From Treponema sp. (GTDB lineage: Bacteria; Spirochaetota; Spirochaetia; Treponematales; Treponemataceae): a DNA stretch of 41,561 nt. Location: contig JAEDGP010000010.1 in NCBI GenBank assembly GCA_016297405.1, positions 1 through 41,561 on the forward strand, in the 5' to 3' direction. Of the stretch, positions 16,290-24,607 are shown in pieces. Position 1 is the stretch's first letter. Each line of letters begins with the position of its first letter. The notes beneath the pieces are model-generated. The model made no database searches, was not told the DNA's origin, and saw only the letters and a list, made by a program, of their open reading frames with translations. The position numbers were made by a program, and so were the translations under genes.

Positions 16290-16913
16290 ATGAAAGGTCT
16301 GATTGCAAAAAAAGTAGGAATGACACAGGTCTTCGACGAAAGCGGCAACTTAACACCTGTTACCGTGATCCGCGTTGAACCAAACACAGTTATTGCTACA
16401 AAAACAAAGGAAACATGCGGATACGATGCTGTTGTTCTTGGAGTAGATGATATGAAAGCTTCCAAGGCAAATAAAGCATACGCAGGCATTTTCCCAGAAA
16501 ACGTTTCACCAAAACGTCATTTGAAAGAGTTCCGTGACTTTGAAAAAGAAGTTAATGTCGGCGATTCAGTTGGACTCGAACTCTTCGATGGAACACGCTT
16601 CTTGGATGTAACTGCTACCTCTAAAGGTAAGGGATTCCAGGGTGTTATGAAGAGATGGGGCTTCCATGGTGGACGCGCTTCTCACGGTTCTAAATTCCAT
16701 AGAGAACCAGGTGGAACAGGAAACTGTACAACACCAGGACATTGTTTCAAGAACGTTAAACTTCCTGGACATATGGGTTTCAAACGTATCACAGTACAGA
16801 ATCTTAAGGTTGTAAAAATCGACCCTGAGTTGAATGTAATTTTGGTTCGTGGTGCTGTTCCAGGAAACAAAGACTGCACACTTATCGTGAAGTCCGCAGT
16901 AAAGAAGAACTAG
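16290..16913 (+). CDS. rplC: 50S ribosomal protein L3 (uL3)
   Basis: L3 is an early-assembling large-subunit protein whose loop reaches the peptidyl-transferase centre. The 207-residue product has the conserved KGKGFQGVMKRWGFHGG segment and the C-terminal VRGAVPGNKDCTLIVK. At the position where E. coli L3 carries the glutamine methylated by PrmB, this protein reads GNCTTPG with no glutamine, so that modification is probably absent. AGGAG precedes the ATG. rplD starts 12 nt after the stop, with its own AGGAG at the stop codon. Confidence 0.97.
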   Translation: MKGLIAKKVGMTQVFDESGNLTPVTVIRVEPNTVIATKTKETCGYDAVVLGVDDMKASKANKAYAGIFPENVSPKRHLKEFRDFEKEVNVGDSVGLELFDGTRFLDVTATSKGKGFQGVMKRWGFHGGRASHGSKFHREPGGTGNCTTPGHCFKNVKLPGHMGFKRITVQNLKVVKIDPELNVILVRGAVPGNKDCTLIVKSAVKKN

Positions 16914-16925
16914 GAGAATTAGAAT

Positions 16926-17567
16926 ATGGAAAAGAAAGTATATTCAACTTCTGGAAAAGAACTGCGTACAATCACACTTGATGATAAAGTATTCGGTCTT
17001 CCAGTAAATGATGATGTAATTTACTATGCCATCACAAATGAACTTGCAAATAAACGCGTAGGCACAGCTTGCACTAAAGATCGTGCTGAAGTTCATGGTA
17101 GCAATGCTAAGCCTTATAAACAGAAGGGTACTGGTAATGCTCGTCGTGGTGATAAAAAATCTCCAATTATGGTAGGCGGTGGTATCACATTTGGTCCAAA
17201 ACCAAGAGATTTTTCTTACACTATGCCTAAAAAGGCTAAGAGACTTGCAATTAAATCTATCCTTAGCATGCAGGCTCAGAGCGACAGATTCACTGTTGTA
17301 GAAGATTTCACAGTTGAAAGCGGAAAAACAAAGGATCTCGTAAAGATTCTTGAAAATTTTGCTAAAGACGAAAGAACTGTAATTGTTCTTAAAGATGATG
17401 ATAAGAAAATTAAGCAGGCTGGACGCAATATTCCAACTTTGTCTTTCCTTTCATACAATCGTCTTAGAGCTCATGATTTGTTCTACGCTCGTAAGGTTGT
17501 TGTTCTTGAAACTGCTGTAAAAAATCTTGCTGAATTCTATGCTTCAGAAGAAAAGGAGGCTAAATAA
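16926..17567 (+). CDS. rplD: 50S ribosomal protein L4 (uL4)
   Basis: L4 lines the exit tunnel and in E. coli also represses the S10 operon by binding its leader. The 213-residue product has the conserved extended loop QKGTGNARRGDKKSPIMVGGG that reaches into the tunnel. Length is typical. The stop overlaps the rplW start by one base (TAATG), and AAGGAGG for rplW lies inside the last rplD codons, so the two are translationally coupled. Confidence 0.97.
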   Translation: MEKKVYSTSGKELRTITLDDKVFGLPVNDDVIYYAITNELANKRVGTACTKDRAEVHGSNAKPYKQKGTGNARRGDKKSPIMVGGGITFGPKPRDFSYTMPKKAKRLAIKSILSMQAQSDRFTVVEDFTVESGKTKDLVKILENFAKDERTVIVLKDDDKKIKQAGRNIPTLSFLSYNRLRAHDLFYARKVVVLETAVKNLAEFYASEEKEAK

Positions 17568-17851
17568 TGGATTATTCAGATATTCTTATTCAGCCTGTTG
17601 TTACTGAAAAGGCAAATGCTTTACGTGAACAGAATAAATATGTTTTCGTAGTTCATCCTTCAGCAACAAAAACAGAAATCAAGGAAGCAGTTGCAAAGCT
17701 TTACAATGTAAAAGTTGTTGACTGCACAACTATTAATGTAATGGGTAAAGTAAAAAGACTTCGTGGTAAACCAGGAAGAACTAGCTCATTTAAAAAGGCA
17801 ATTGTACGTGTAGCCGCTGGTGAAACAATCCAGGCTTTTGAAGGCGTATAA
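17567..17851 (+). CDS. rplW: 50S ribosomal protein L23 (uL23)
   Basis: L23 sits at the tunnel exit and is the docking site for trigger factor and the signal recognition particle. The 94-residue product has the family start ILIQPVVTEKA and the KVKRLRGKPGRTSSFKKAIV segment. It overlaps rplD by one base and is followed by rplB 24 nt later, keeping the universal L3–L4–L23–L2 order. Confidence 0.97.
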   Translation: MDYSDILIQPVVTEKANALREQNKYVFVVHPSATKTEIKEAVAKLYNVKVVDCTTINVMGKVKRLRGKPGRTSSFKKAIVRVAAGETIQAFEGV

Positions 17852-17875
17852 TTCGCATAACTAAGGGGAAATAAA

Positions 17876-18700
17876 ATGGCTCTTAAGGTATTTAAGCCAA
17901 TGACTCCAGGTACACGCGGACGCGTTGACTTGGTAAGAGAAGAACTGACAACCAATACACCCGAAAAAAGTTTGGTGTCAGGAAAGAAGTCAAATGGTGG
18001 TCGTGGCCAGGGTGGTCGTATTTCTGTACGTCATCAGGGTGGCGGTCATAAGAGACTTTATCGTGACATTGATTTCAAGCGTGATAAGCATGGAATCCCT
18101 GGAACAGTAAAGACTATTGAATATGATCCAAACCGTAGCGCAAACATTGCTTTGGTATTCTACGCTGATGGCGATAAACGCTATATCATCGCACCAAAAG
18201 GTTTGCAGGTAGGACAGAAGATTATGTCTGGTGAAAATGCAACTCCTGTAGTAGGAAATGCACTTCCACTTGAAAAGATTCCAGTTGGTTTTACTATCCA
18301 TAACATCGAGTTGAATCTTGGATGTGGTGGACAGCTTGTTCGCTCAGCTGGTGCTAGTGCTATGATCGCTGGTTCTGAAGGTGATTACGTTATCGTTCGT
18401 CTTCCATCAAGCGAAATGCGCAAGATTCATGGAAAATGTTATGCAACAATCGGTGTTGTTGGTAACGAAGAACATATGAATGTACAGCTTGGTAAAGCTG
18501 GTCACAAGCGCTGGCTCGGTATCCGCCCAACTGTTCGTGGTATGGCTATGAACCCTGTTGATCACCCGCTTGGTGGTGGTGAAGGTGCTGGAAAAGGACG
18601 TAACCCTGTTACTCCATGGGGACAGCCTTGCAAAGGTTACAAAACTCGCAACAAGAGAAAGCCGTCTAACAAGTTTATTGTTTCACGTCGTAAGAAGTAG
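17876..18700 (+). CDS. rplB: 50S ribosomal protein L2 (uL2)
   Basis: L2 is required for subunit joining and peptidyl-transferase activity. The 274-residue product has the RNA-binding N-terminal domain, the motif GRISVRHQGGGHKR (about 49–62), and the C-terminal VDHPLGGGEGAGKGRNPVTPWG, including the conserved histidine that in E. coli L2 is essential for activity. It ends in the usual basic SRRKK. AGGGG precedes the ATG. Confidence 0.98.
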   Translation: MALKVFKPMTPGTRGRVDLVREELTTNTPEKSLVSGKKSNGGRGQGGRISVRHQGGGHKRLYRDIDFKRDKHGIPGTVKTIEYDPNRSANIALVFYADGDKRYIIAPKGLQVGQKIMSGENATPVVGNALPLEKIPVGFTIHNIELNLGCGGQLVRSAGASAMIAGSEGDYVIVRLPSSEMRKIHGKCYATIGVVGNEEHMNVQLGKAGHKRWLGIRPTVRGMAMNPVDHPLGGGEGAGKGRNPVTPWGQPCKGYKTRNKRKPSNKFIVSRRKK

Positions 18701-18717
18701 TTGCATAGGAGATAACT

Positions 18718-19002
18718 GTGTCAAGATCTGTTAAGAAAGGTCCTTTTGTAGAGAAAAGCCTTTACAAAAAGGTAGTAGCAATGAACAAGGAAGCAGACAA
18801 GAAAATGATTAAAACATATTCTCGCTGCTCAACAATCATACCTGAAATGGTAGGTAATACTATTTCTGTATACAACGGTAAATCATGGATTCCAGTATAT
18901 GTTACTGAAAACTTGGTTGGTCACAAACTCGGTGAGTTTGCACCTACAAGAACATATCATGGCCATGGTAATACAGATAAATCAGCTAAGGCTGGAAAAT
19001 AA
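18718..19002 (+). CDS. rpsS: 30S ribosomal protein S19 (uS19)
   Basis: S19 lies in the 30S head and makes bridges to the large subunit. The 94-residue product begins SRSVKKGPFVEKSL and carries the conserved SRCSTIIPEMVGNTISVYNGK segment and LGEFAPTRTYHGH. The start is GTG, six bases after AGGAG. No ATG further in would keep the conserved N-terminus. Confidence 0.97.
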   Translation: MSRSVKKGPFVEKSLYKKVVAMNKEADKKMIKTYSRCSTIIPEMVGNTISVYNGKSWIPVYVTENLVGHKLGEFAPTRTYHGHGNTDKSAKAGK

Positions 19003-19014
19003 TAGGTGGATATT

Positions 19015-19371
19015 ATGGCTGAGAAAAAAGGTTATGTAGCCACTACAAAGTTCCTTATCGCTTCACCAACTAAGGTTCGTCCAGTTGCTAAAGTAATAAA
19101 TCAGAAACCATGTACAAGAGCTTTGGCTATTCTTGAAAATATGCCACAGAAAGGTGCTGGTTTGATTAGCGCAACTTTGAAGTCTGCTATCGCTAATGCT
19201 TTGAATGCAAACGATAAGCTTGATGAAGATATGCTTTACGTAAAAGAAATCAGAATCGACGAAGGTCCGAGACTCAAGAGAGTCTGGTTCCGTGCTCGTG
19301 GACGTGCTGATCAGCTTTTGAAACGTATGTGCCATATTACCGTCGTAGTAGACGAAAAGGCGGGGGAATAA
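19015..19371 (+). CDS. rplV: 50S ribosomal protein L22 (uL22)
   Basis: L22 has a long beta-hairpin lining the exit tunnel near the macrolide site. The 118-residue product carries SPTKVRPVAKVINQK at the N-terminus and the C-terminal RIDEGPRLKRVWFRARGRADQ hairpin region, without the deletions linked to erythromycin resistance. An in-frame GTG at 19006 overlaps the ribosome binding site GGTGGA, so the ATG at 19015 is the better start. rpsC begins one base after the stop. Confidence 0.96.
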   Translation: MAEKKGYVATTKFLIASPTKVRPVAKVINQKPCTRALAILENMPQKGAGLISATLKSAIANALNANDKLDEDMLYVKEIRIDEGPRLKRVWFRARGRADQLLKRMCHITVVVDEKAGE

Positions 19372-19372
19372 A

Positions 19373-20131
19373 GTGGGTCAGAAAGTTAGTCCAATCGGTT
19401 TGCGCCTTGGCGTAAACAAAACATGGCAGTCACGCTGGTATGCAGATTATCGTGAATATGCAGACCTCGTTCTTGAAGATATTAAAATCCGTAAGTTGGT
19501 TATGGATCTTCCAGAATGCAAAAATGCTGACATTGCTGAAATTGTAATTATTCGTCATCCACAGCGTGTTACTATTGAGATTCATACAGCTCGCCCGGGT
19601 GTAATCATTGGTGTTAAAGGTGCAACTATCGAAAAGATCAGCGCTGATATTCAGGCTCAGCTGACAAAGAAAGTTCAGATCAAGATTAAAGAAGTTAAGC
19701 GTGCAGAAGTAAATGCAAGCTTGATTGCTCAGAATATTGGTCGTCAGCTTTCAGGTCGTGGTTCATACCGCAAGGCTCTTAAACAGGCCGTTAATAACGC
19801 AATGCGCTCTGGAGCCCAGGGTATCAAGGTTCGTTTGTCCGGACGCCTTGGTGGTGCTGATATGACTCGCACTGAAGAACACAAGGAAGGACGTGTTCCG
19901 CTTCATACACTTCGTGCTGATATTGATTATTCAACATTTGAAGCTCATACAACATACGGAAAAATCGGTGTTAAAGTATGGGTTTATAATGGAATGAACT
20001 ACGGCATCGAACAGAATGAAGATGCAGGACAGCTTGTTCGCAAGCCACGCCGTGATCGTCGTGCTGCTGACAAGAATGAAGGTGCAGATAAGGCTGAGAA
20101 ATCAGAACCTTCTGCAAAGGCAAGGAGCTAA
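19373..20131 (+). CDS. rpsC: 30S ribosomal protein S3 (uS3)
   Basis: S3 lines the mRNA entry channel and contributes helicase activity. The 252-residue product begins GQKVSPIGLRLGVNKTW from a GTG start after GGGGGA. It has the KH-domain motif GVIIGVKGATIEKI and the C-terminal GRLGGADMTRTE. The last 30 or so residues (DRRAADKNEGADKAEKSE) are a charged Ala/Lys/Glu tail beyond the E. coli length, a trait shared with L17 in this window. Confidence 0.97.
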   Translation: MGQKVSPIGLRLGVNKTWQSRWYADYREYADLVLEDIKIRKLVMDLPECKNADIAEIVIIRHPQRVTIEIHTARPGVIIGVKGATIEKISADIQAQLTKKVQIKIKEVKRAEVNASLIAQNIGRQLSGRGSYRKALKQAVNNAMRSGAQGIKVRLSGRLGGADMTRTEEHKEGRVPLHTLRADIDYSTFEAHTTYGKIGVKVWVYNGMNYGIEQNEDAGQLVRKPRRDRRAADKNEGADKAEKSEPSAKARS

Positions 20132-20134
20132 AGT

Positions 20135-20554
20135 ATGCCACTGAGTCCTAAAAGAGTTATGCACCGTAAGGTGCAGCGTGGTAGAGAAAAAGGAAATGCT
20201 ACCCGCGACAACAACATCGACTTCGGTAACATTGCTCTTGTTGCTATGGAACCAACATGGTTAAGCGCAAGAGTAATTGAAGCAGCCCGCGTTGCTATCA
20301 ACCGTAAGCTCGACCGTAAAGGACAGGTTTGGATTCGCGTTTTTCCAGATAAACCGATTTCAAAGAAACCTGCTGAAGTTCGTATGGGTAAGGGTAAAGG
20401 TGCTCCAGAATCATGGGCAGCTGTTATCAAACCTGGTATGATCCTTTTCGAAATTGCTGGTGTTGATCTGAAACTTGCAGAAAGAGCGCTTGAACTCGCT
20501 GCTAGCAAGCTTCCAGTTTTGACAAGAGTCGCTTTTAAGCCTACACAGGACTAA
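20135..20554 (+). CDS. rplP: 50S ribosomal protein L16 (uL16)
   Basis: L16 lies near the A site and helps position aminoacyl-tRNA. The 139-residue product begins MPLSPKRVMHRKVQRG and has the conserved VRMGKGKGAPESWAAVIKPG block. Size is standard. AAGGAG overlaps the end of rpsC, three bases from the ATG-proximal gap, typical of the tight packing of this operon. Confidence 0.97.
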   Translation: MPLSPKRVMHRKVQRGREKGNATRDNNIDFGNIALVAMEPTWLSARVIEAARVAINRKLDRKGQVWIRVFPDKPISKKPAEVRMGKGKGAPESWAAVIKPGMILFEIAGVDLKLAERALELAASKLPVLTRVAFKPTQD

Positions 20555-20565
20555 GGAGGAATAAG

Positions 20566-20784
20566 ATGGCTGATTCAAAATCTAAGAAGAAGAATGATAA
20601 AGAACTTTCTTATTCTGAATTGGTTGCAAAACGTGACCAGCTTAAGAAGGAATACATGGATCTCCGTTTCAAGATGGTAGTATCACATGTAGATAACCCA
20701 ATGCAGAAACGTACAATGCGTCGCGAAATCGCTCGCTTGAATACGTTTATCCAGCAGAAAGTTTCTGCTGGTGAAAATAAGTAG
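20566..20784 (+). CDS. rpmC: 50S ribosomal protein L29 (uL29)
   Basis: L29 sits next to L23 at the tunnel exit. The 72-residue product is an all-helical basic protein with the family pattern ELSYSELVAKRDQLKKEYMDLRF near the N-terminus and MRREIARLNTFIQQK near the C-terminus. A Lys/Ser-rich N-terminal stretch (ADSKSKKKND) makes it slightly longer than E. coli L29. A full AAGGAGG precedes the ATG. Confidence 0.96.
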   Translation: MADSKSKKKNDKELSYSELVAKRDQLKKEYMDLRFKMVVSHVDNPMQKRTMRREIARLNTFIQQKVSAGENK

Positions 20785-20794
20785 GAGCTGAACC

Positions 20795-21070
20795 GTGGCA
20801 GAAAATACTGTTCAGACTGTAAAGCCAACAAAACGTTCATTCGTTGGAATCGTTACTAGCGATAAAATGGACAAAACAGTTGTAGTTACAATTACTACAA
20901 AGAAGATGGATAGACTTTACAAGAAGTACGTAACTCAGACAAAAAAATACAAGGCACACGATGAATTGAACGATGCACATGTTGGAGACACTGTTCGTAT
21001 CGTTGAATGCAGACCTCTCAGCAAAGATAAGTGCTGGCGTCTTGCAGAAATCGTAGAACGCGCTAAATAA
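20795..21070 (+). CDS. rpsQ: 30S ribosomal protein S17 (uS17)
   Basis: S17 is a primary 16S rRNA binder of OB fold. The 91-residue product contains the conserved GIVTSDKMDKTVVVTI start of the fold and GDTVRIVECRPLSKDKCWRL. The start is GTG, seven bases after AGGAG. An N-terminal extension of about 12 residues (AENTVQTVKPTK) precedes the family core. Confidence 0.96.
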   Translation: MAENTVQTVKPTKRSFVGIVTSDKMDKTVVVTITTKKMDRLYKKYVTQTKKYKAHDELNDAHVGDTVRIVECRPLSKDKCWRLAEIVERAK

Positions 21071-21086
21071 GGCAGGAGTTTAGATT

Positions 21087-21455
21087 ATGATTCAGATGCA
21101 GTCATGTATGACAGTTGCTGATAACTCCGGTGCTAAGATCGCACAGTGTATCAAGGTACTTGGTGGAACACACCGCAGATATGCCGGAATTGGCGACATC
21201 GTTGTTGTAGCTATTAAAGATGCTATTCCAACATCTACAATTAAGAAGGGTGCTATTCAGAAGGCAGTAATCGTTCGCCAGGCGAAAGAATACCGTCGCC
21301 CAGATGGAACTTACATTCGTTTTGATGATAATGCTTGCGTTATCGTTGATGAAAACAAGAATCCAAAGGGAAAACGCATCTTCGGACCAGTAGCTCGTGA
21401 GCTTCGTGATATGGATTTCATGAAAATCGTTTCACTTGCTCCAGAGGTTCTCTAA
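21087..21455 (+). CDS. rplN: 50S ribosomal protein L14 (uL14)
   Basis: L14 lies at the subunit interface and is the docking site of the ribosome-silencing factor RsfS. The 122-residue length is exactly standard. It begins MIQMQSCMTVADNSGAK and has the conserved RRPDGTYIRFDDNACVIVDE and RIFGPVARELRD segments. AGGAG stands nine bases before the ATG. Confidence 0.98.
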   Translation: MIQMQSCMTVADNSGAKIAQCIKVLGGTHRRYAGIGDIVVVAIKDAIPTSTIKKGAIQKAVIVRQAKEYRRPDGTYIRFDDNACVIVDENKNPKGKRIFGPVARELRDMDFMKIVSLAPEVL

Positions 21456-21467
21456 GGAGTTATGGAA

Positions 21468-21788
21468 ATGGTACAGAAGAAATTCAAAATCCGTAAGAAC
21501 GATACAGTACAGGTACTTGCTGGAAAGGATAAGGGCAAGCGCGGAAGCGTTGTTCGCATTCTTTCAAAGAAAGATGCTGTTATTGTGTCTGGTGTAAATA
21601 TTGTCAAAAAGGCAATGAAAAAGCGCAGTCAGCAGGATCAGGGTGGAATCGTAGAAATCGAAGCACCACTTAACATTTCAAATGTTGGTATCGTATGTAA
21701 CAAATGCGGTCGCCCTGTAAAAGTTGGCTATAAAGTAGATGGCGACAAGAAAGTTCGCGTCTGCCGTAAATGTGGAGAAACATTGTAA
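21468..21788 (+). CDS. rplX: 50S ribosomal protein L24 (uL24), zinc-type
   Basis: L24 is one of the two assembly-initiating large-subunit proteins. The 106-residue product has the KOW core FKIRKNDTVQVLAGKDKGKRG near the N-terminus. The C-terminal half carries CNKC (77–80) and CRKC (99–102), a likely zinc site that E. coli L24 lacks. Two ATGs are in frame (21462 and 21468). AAGGAG is two bases from the first and eight from the second, so I choose the second. The stop overlaps rplE by one base (TAATG). Confidence 0.95.
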   Translation: MVQKKFKIRKNDTVQVLAGKDKGKRGSVVRILSKKDAVIVSGVNIVKKAMKKRSQQDQGGIVEIEAPLNISNVGIVCNKCGRPVKVGYKVDGDKKVRVCRKCGETL

Positions 21789-22339
21789 TGGCTAATTACG
21801 TACCTCGGCTTAAGAAAGTCTATAAAGACACTATCGCCCCAGAAATGGTAAAAGAATTTAATTATTCAACACCAATGCAGGTTCCAGCAATCAAAAAGAT
21901 TGTTGTAAGCATGGGTGTAGGCGAAGCTCTCACTAATAAGAAACTTCTTGATGCCGCAGTTGCTGACTTGACTCAAATCACAGGTCAGAAAGCGGTTAAG
22001 ACAAGAGCTAAGAAAAGCATCGCTAACTTCAAATTGCGTGAGGGCAACGAAGTTGGTGCAATGGTAACTTTGCGCGGTTCGATTATGTATGAATTCTTGG
22101 ATCGCCTTATTAACGTTGCTCTTCCTCGTGTAAAGGATTTCCGCGGTATCAAAGCAACTGGTTTTGATGGACACGGAAATTTTTCTCTTGGTATTACTGA
22201 ACAGATTATCTTCCCAGAAATCGACTTCGATAAGATTACTCAGATTGCTGGTATGAATATTACTGTTGTAACTAGTGCAAAGACTGATGCAGAAGCAAAA
22301 GCTTTGCTTGCCAAGTTCAACATGCCATTCCGTAAATAA
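21788..22339 (+). CDS. rplE: 50S ribosomal protein L5 (uL5)
   Basis: L5 binds 5S rRNA and contacts P-site tRNA. The 183-residue product begins MANYVPRLKKVYKD and has the conserved GVGEALTNKKLLDAA and the C-terminal NITVVTSAKTDAEAKALLAKFNMPF. Reading could extend upstream to 21770, but the ATG at 21788, overlapping the rplX stop, gives the family length and has GGAG ten bases upstream. Confidence 0.97.
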   Translation: MANYVPRLKKVYKDTIAPEMVKEFNYSTPMQVPAIKKIVVSMGVGEALTNKKLLDAAVADLTQITGQKAVKTRAKKSIANFKLREGNEVGAMVTLRGSIMYEFLDRLINVALPRVKDFRGIKATGFDGHGNFSLGITEQIIFPEIDFDKITQIAGMNITVVTSAKTDAEAKALLAKFNMPFRK

Positions 22340-22350
22340 GTGAGGATTTC

Positions 22351-22554
22351 ATGGCTAAGAAATCAATGATTATTAAATCCGCTCGCAAGCAGAAGTATTC
22401 AGCAGAAGGAAAAAAATCAACTCGTGAATACAACCGCTGCCAGATTTGCGGTCGTCCGCGTGGATATTTGCGTAAGTTTAAGATGTGTCGTATCTGCTTC
22501 CGTAAATTGGCAAGTGAAGGCCTTCTTCCAGGCATCACAAAATCAAGTTGGTAG
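22351..22554 (+). CDS. rpsN: 30S ribosomal protein S14, zinc-binding short form (uS14)
   Basis: This is the short zinc-type S14 (also called rpsZ), 67 residues, part of the 30S head. It has CQIC (35–38) and CRIC spaced as in the zinc-binding family, and ends LPGITKSSW. It sits between rplE and rpsH as in most bacteria. A zinc-free long S14 is not in this window. With L33, L36 and L24 it makes the zinc load of these ribosomes high. Confidence 0.96.
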   Translation: MAKKSMIIKSARKQKYSAEGKKSTREYNRCQICGRPRGYLRKFKMCRICFRKLASEGLLPGITKSSW

Positions 22555-22571
22555 AGTGGTAGGAGAATAAA

Positions 22572-22970
22572 ATGAGTGCATCAGATCCAGTAGCAGATAT
22601 GCTCACTAAGGTTCGCAATGCGGCTGTAGCCCGCCACGAAAAAGTTGATATTTCTGCATCTAAGATGAAGCTTGAAATCGTAAAGATTTTGAAGACTGAA
22701 GGATATATCAAGAACTTTAAAAAGGTTCAGGAAGAAGGACATTCAATCATCCGTATCATCCTGAAATACGATGACAGCAATAACCCAGTTATCCATGGTG
22801 TAAAGAAAATCTCTACACCAGGTCGCCGTGTTTATTCTGGCTATAAGGATTTGCCACGTGTTCTTAATGGATACGGAACAATCATCGTTTCAACTTCTGC
22901 TGGTGTAACAACTGGTAAGAAGGCTTCTGAAAAGCAGGTTGGTGGTGAATTGATCTGCTCTATCTGGTAA
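22572..22970 (+). CDS. rpsH: 30S ribosomal protein S8 (uS8)
   Basis: S8 binds the 16S central domain. In E. coli it also represses the spc operon by binding mRNA at rplE. The 132-residue product begins MSASDPVADMLTKVRNA and ends with the conserved STSAGVTTGKKASEKQVGGELICSIW. AGGAG precedes the ATG by seven bases. I saw no obvious S8-type helix at the rplX–rplE junction, but have not folded it. Confidence 0.97.
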   Translation: MSASDPVADMLTKVRNAAVARHEKVDISASKMKLEIVKILKTEGYIKNFKKVQEEGHSIIRIILKYDDSNNPVIHGVKKISTPGRRVYSGYKDLPRVLNGYGTIIVSTSAGVTTGKKASEKQVGGELICSIW

Positions 22971-22983
22971 TTAGGAGGAATAC

Positions 22984-23523
22984 ATGTCTAAAGTAGGTAA
23001 ACTTCCTGTAACTGTACCAGCTGGAGTAACAGTAACTGTATCTAACGGTGTAGTTACTGTAAAAGGTCCAAAAGGCGAACTTAAACAGGAAATCGGTAAC
23101 AACGTTAATGTTGAAGTAAAAGACGGTGTTGTAGATGTAACACAGGCTGCTGAAACAAAGCAGGGAAATGCATTCCACGGTCTTTACAGAAATCTTATTC
23201 ACAATATGGTTGTTGGTGTATCAGAAGGTTTTTCTAAGACTTTGGTAATCACAGGTGTAGGATATCGTGCAGAAGTTCAGGGTAAAGTTCTTATGTTGAA
23301 CCTTGGATTCTCTAGCGATGTTTTTGCAACAATTCCTGAAGGTCTTACTGTAACAGCTGATGCTGCCGGAAAAGTAACAATTTCTGGTATCGACAAGCAG
23401 AAAGTTGGTGAGTTCAGTGCTGAGATTCGTAAGCTGCGTAAACCTGAACCTTATAAGGGAAAGGGTATCCGCTATGATAATGAAGTTATCCGACGCAAAG
23501 TTGGTAAGACTGGTGTTAAATAA
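22984..23523 (+). CDS. rplF: 50S ribosomal protein L6 (uL6)
   Basis: L6 binds near the sarcin-ricin loop and supports elongation-factor action. The 179-residue product has the duplicated fold, beginning MSKVGKLPVTVPAGV. The highly conserved C-terminal RKPEPYKGKGIRYDNEVIRRKVGKTG is intact. A strong AGGAGG precedes the ATG. Confidence 0.98.
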   Translation: MSKVGKLPVTVPAGVTVTVSNGVVTVKGPKGELKQEIGNNVNVEVKDGVVDVTQAAETKQGNAFHGLYRNLIHNMVVGVSEGFSKTLVITGVGYRAEVQGKVLMLNLGFSSDVFATIPEGLTVTADAAGKVTISGIDKQKVGEFSAEIRKLRKPEPYKGKGIRYDNEVIRRKVGKTGVK

Positions 23524-23534
23524 GGTGGAGCGCT

Positions 23535-23897
23535 ATGTTTAAGAAACTTGATGACAAAAGAAGAAAACGCTTGCACAGAAAGGTACACATTCGCAAGAGT
23601 GTTTATGGAACAGCAGAACGTCCTCGCATGACAGTTACTCGTTCTAATAAGAACCTTTCAGTACAGGTTATTAATGACGATGAGGGAAAGACTCTTGCTT
23701 CTATTTCTACAATGGAAAAGGACTTTGAAACACTTAAGGCTAATGCTGAAGGTGCTGCAAAGCTCGGAGAAGCATTGGGAGCACGCCTTAAGGAAAAGAA
23801 GATTGCTAAGGTAGTTTTCGACCGCAATGGCTATCTTTATCACGGTGTTGTAAAAGCCCTTGCAGATGGAACCCGCAAAGCCGGGATTGAATTCTAG
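23535..23897 (+). CDS. rplR: 50S ribosomal protein L18 (uL18)
   Basis: L18 delivers 5S rRNA to the large subunit with L5. The 120-residue product has the basic N-terminus (KKLDDKRRKRLHRK), the conserved RPRMTVTRSNKNLSVQVINDDEGKTLAS-type core, and ends FDRNGYLYHGVVKALADGTRKAGIEF. It is normal in length and follows rplF by 11 nt. Confidence 0.97.
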   Translation: MFKKLDDKRRKRLHRKVHIRKSVYGTAERPRMTVTRSNKNLSVQVINDDEGKTLASISTMEKDFETLKANAEGAAKLGEALGARLKEKKIAKVVFDRNGYLYHGVVKALADGTRKAGIEF

Positions 23898-23905
23898 GAG
23901 TTAAA

Positions 23906-24418
23906 ATGGAACGCCAGAAGTTTGATAAAGATCCAAAAGAGAAGGAGTTTGTTGAAAAACTCGTTACTCTTAACAGAACTTCAAAGACTGTAAAGGGTGG
24001 TAGACGTATGTCTTTTGCTGCTCTTACTGTAGTTGGAGATCAGAAAGGTCGCGTAGGATACGGATTTGGTAAAGCTAATGATGTATCTGAAGCAATTAAA
24101 AAGAGTGTTGAACGTGCAAAGAGAAATCTTTCGTTCATGCCTATGAAGAATGGTACTATTCCTCATGAAATTATTGGTAAATATAAGAGCTCTTCAGTTC
24201 TCTTGAAGCCTGCTTGTCCTGGTACTGGTATTAAAGCCGGTGGTGCAGTTCGTGCAGTAATGGATGCTGTTGGTGCTACTGATATTATTTCTAAATCATT
24301 GGGTTCAAGTTCATCTGTAAACGTTGTTCGTGCAACTTTCAATGCAATCCAGAATCTTTTGGATGCAAAGGCAGTTGCTGCAGCACGTGGTAAGACACTT
24401 GACGAACTGTGGGGCTAA
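23906..24418 (+). CDS. rpsE: 30S ribosomal protein S5 (uS5)
   Basis: S5 is a decoding-fidelity protein near the mRNA entry site. The 170-residue product has the double-stranded-RNA-binding-like N-terminal domain with VKGGRRMSFAALTVVGD and GYGFGKANDVSEAI. The C-terminal domain includes AGGAVRAVMDAVGATDI and SLGSSSSVNVVRAT. AGGAG precedes the ATG, and rpmD follows after 3 nt. Confidence 0.97.
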   Translation: MERQKFDKDPKEKEFVEKLVTLNRTSKTVKGGRRMSFAALTVVGDQKGRVGYGFGKANDVSEAIKKSVERAKRNLSFMPMKNGTIPHEIIGKYKSSSVLLKPACPGTGIKAGGAVRAVMDAVGATDIISKSLGSSSSVNVVRATFNAIQNLLDAKAVAAARGKTLDELWG

Positions 24419-24421
24419 ACT

Positions 24422-24607
24422 ATGGCAAAGAAACTTAAGGTTACACTTGTAAAAAGTACAATCGGACAGAAACCAGCTAAAGTAGCAACAGTACGCAGTC
24501 TTGGTTTGAGAAAGATTAATTCATCTGTAGAACATGAAGATACACCTGCAATTCGCGGAATGGTGGATGCAGTTGCTCATCTTGTTAAGGTTGAGGAGAC
24601 AAAATAA
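24422..24607 (+). CDS. rpmD: 50S ribosomal protein L30 (uL30)
   Basis: L30 is a small large-subunit protein. The 61-residue product has LKVTLVKSTIGQKP at the N-terminus and VRSLGLRKINSSVEHEDTPAIRGMVDAVAHLV, the family pattern. The ribosome binding site is weak (GTGGGG in the end of rpsE), so expression probably depends on coupling to rpsE. The stop overlaps the rplO start by one base. Confidence 0.96.
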   Translation: MAKKLKVTLVKSTIGQKPAKVATVRSLGLRKINSSVEHEDTPAIRGMVDAVAHLVKVEETK

